This document shows, piece after piece, positions 6,558 through 7,464 of a stretch of 7,464 nucleotides of DNA. The notes under the pieces were generated by a model. The model saw nothing but the letters and a program-made list of their open reading frames with translations. It searched no databases and had not been told where the DNA came from. The translations under genes and the position numbers were made by a program. The first letter of the stretch is position 1. Each line of letters opens with the position of its first letter. Source of the DNA: Planctomycetia bacterium (GTDB lineage: Bacteria; Planctomycetota; Planctomycetia; Gemmatales; Gemmataceae); assembly GCA_005773755.1 (NCBI GenBank), contig SXHE01000105.1, positions 1 to 7,464 on the forward strand, read 5' to 3'.

Positions 6558-7464
6558 TCAGCGGTTCAGTTGCTCGCGGGCCAGCGAGAACAGGTCCGGG
6601 TACTGGGCGGAATAGTTGCCGCTGTCGTCGGCCGGCATCGCCGGGGCGACGCCGACGAACCCGCCGGCCCGAACGCCCACGATCTGCATCTCTCCGCCCT
6701 GCCGGAACGCGGCCCCCAGTGCCGGGCCGATCACCCGGAGGCTCCCGTTGAACTTGCTGGTGTCGCGCACCAAGAAATAGCCGTTGGTGTTGGTCGCCAT
6801 GTTCCGGGTGCCGAGCGGCTGACCGTTCGGGGCGAACATGATCTCGTAGTTCGTGCCGGGGGTGGGCAGCGGCGGCGAACTCACTTCCAGATCGACCGCG
6901 ATGTCTTTGGGCAGCGGCACGGTCGGCTCGGCCAGCATCGGAACCGGAACCCCGTAGATGCCGAAGTGGTACGACCGGTAGCTCGTCGTCGCGCCCATGA
7001 AGGCGTCCGGGTACACTTCGAGGATCACTTCGTCCGGCTGGCCGGGCACCGCGCCGATCGTGGACCGGATCCGGGACCAGACGCCGACCGCGGGGAGCGA
7101 CAGCGTCGCGCGGTCCACAACCTGCGTTCTCTGCTCCGCGGTCAGGCCGCGGATGTAGCAGTGGCGGGTCTTGATCGTGCCGCGCGGGGGAATGACCGCG
7201 GGGCTGGCCCCGGCGTCCCGCGGGTCGATGCTCGTTTCGGAGCCGTTGTACACCTCGTAGAACAGCTCGACCCGCGGGCCGTTGACGCCGGTCGGGTTGG
7301 TCGCCGTCGCGACGAGCACTTTCGGATCGGGCACCAGCACGTCCGGCGCTTCCAGGTACTGGAGTTCGGTGCAGAAGTAGCCGCCGTTGACGATCAGCCC
7401 GACCCCGTGTGGGCGGCCGGTGGTCGCGGCGTAACCCTGCGCGATCCGGCAGGTGGCCTGGAGT
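6558..7464 (-). CDS. GspH/FimT-like pseudopilin, 5' end missing at window edge
   Basis: The frame is open from the right edge to TGA 6560-6558, giving 301 residues. A GTG at 7340-7338 could be read as a start, but coding clearly continues upstream through IAQGYAATTGRPHGVGLIV and ELQYLEAPD, which match the 'A..A..RP.GLRL ... LQYIE.P' segment just after the N-terminal helix of planctomycete FimT/GspH-like proteins. The prepilin signal should therefore lie just outside the window, probably 40-60 residues upstream. In fragment numbering, ELFYEVYNG is at 66-74, IMFAPNGQPLG at 208-218 and GYFLVRD at 228-234; the pair resembles the GspH C-terminal strand-turn-strand 'F.P.G'. EMQIVGVRAGGFVGVAP (258-274) and the terminal YPDLFSLAREQLNR (288-301) resemble the conserved family ending. 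Inferred role: first minor pseudopilin of the four-gene set. Confidence in coding is high; the family assignment is moderate because the diagnostic N-terminus is not visible. Confidence 0.5.
   Translation of the reverse strand, partial: LQATCRIAQGYAATTGRPHGVGLIVNGGYFCTELQYLEAPDVLVPDPKVLVATATNPTGVNGPRVELFYEVYNGSETSIDPRDAGASPAVIPPRGTIKTRHCYIRGLTAEQRTQVVDRATLSLPAVGVWSRIRSTIGAVPGQPDEVILEVYPDAFMGATTSYRSYHFGIYGVPVPMLAEPTVPLPKDIAVDLEVSSPPLPTPGTNYEIMFAPNGQPLGTRNMATNTNGYFLVRDTSKFNGSLRVIGPALGAAFRQGGEMQIVGVRAGGFVGVAPAMPADDSGNYSAQYPDLFSLAREQLNR

Noticed and set aside
4303..6751. Long plus-strand frames (4303-5520 and 5132-6751) opposite the PilW-like and PilV-like genes
   Set aside because: They have Arg/Gly-rich compositions without domains, overlap each other and cross gene boundaries of the clear pseudopilin genes.
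7338..7340. GTG as the start of the GspH-like protein
   Set aside because: The frame stays open to the right edge and the upstream residues contain family-like segments (RPHGVGLIV, ELQYLEAP). A start here would leave the protein without an N-terminal prepilin helix.

Overview
The window is a high-GC, tightly packed run of four genes, all on the minus strand, so they are transcribed from the right edge towards the left edge. The strong GC bias at third codon positions and several protein block motifs (LRGHS..MYG, NQGWGPWEVN, QLSVNIVDYIDNDD, LLRRLANPY, YNFAWMLQRP) recall large proteins and pseudopilins of Planctomycetes, most likely the Gemmata/Gemmataceae group. This assignment comes from remembered family patterns, not from a search.

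In transcription order the layout is: (1) 7464-6558, a GspH/FimT-like minor pseudopilin that lacks its N-terminus at the right edge; (2) 6457-5465, a GspI/PilV-like pseudopilin of 330 aa; (3) 5406-4261, a GspJ/PilW-like pseudopilin of 381 aa; (4) 4212 to the left edge, a very large PilX/GspK-like protein of at least 1404 aa whose C-terminus runs off the window. The intergenic gaps are 100, 58 and 48 nt. None contains a recognisable promoter, so the four genes are probably one operon. No stretch longer than 300 bases lacks a gene. I saw no tRNA, rRNA, CRISPR array or insertion sequence.

The order H-I-J-K matches the minor-pseudopilin operons of type II secretion systems (gspHIJK) and the fimT-pilV-pilW-pilX order of type IV pili. 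In those systems the minor subunits form the tip complex that starts filament assembly, and the last protein (GspK/PilX) lacks Glu5 of the mature N-terminus. The giant protein here also lacks Glu5 and is several times longer than GspK (roughly 300 aa) or PilX (under 200 aa). The arrangement also resembles the four-gene 'Verru_Chthon cassette' (proteins A-D) of Verrucomicrobia, in which one very large protein sits beside three small prepilin-like ones. The working model is a planctomycete minor-pilin or pseudopilin tip cassette with a giant cap subunit. The secretion ATPase, platform protein, secretin, prepilin peptidase and major pilin are not in this window, so the machine it serves cannot be named.
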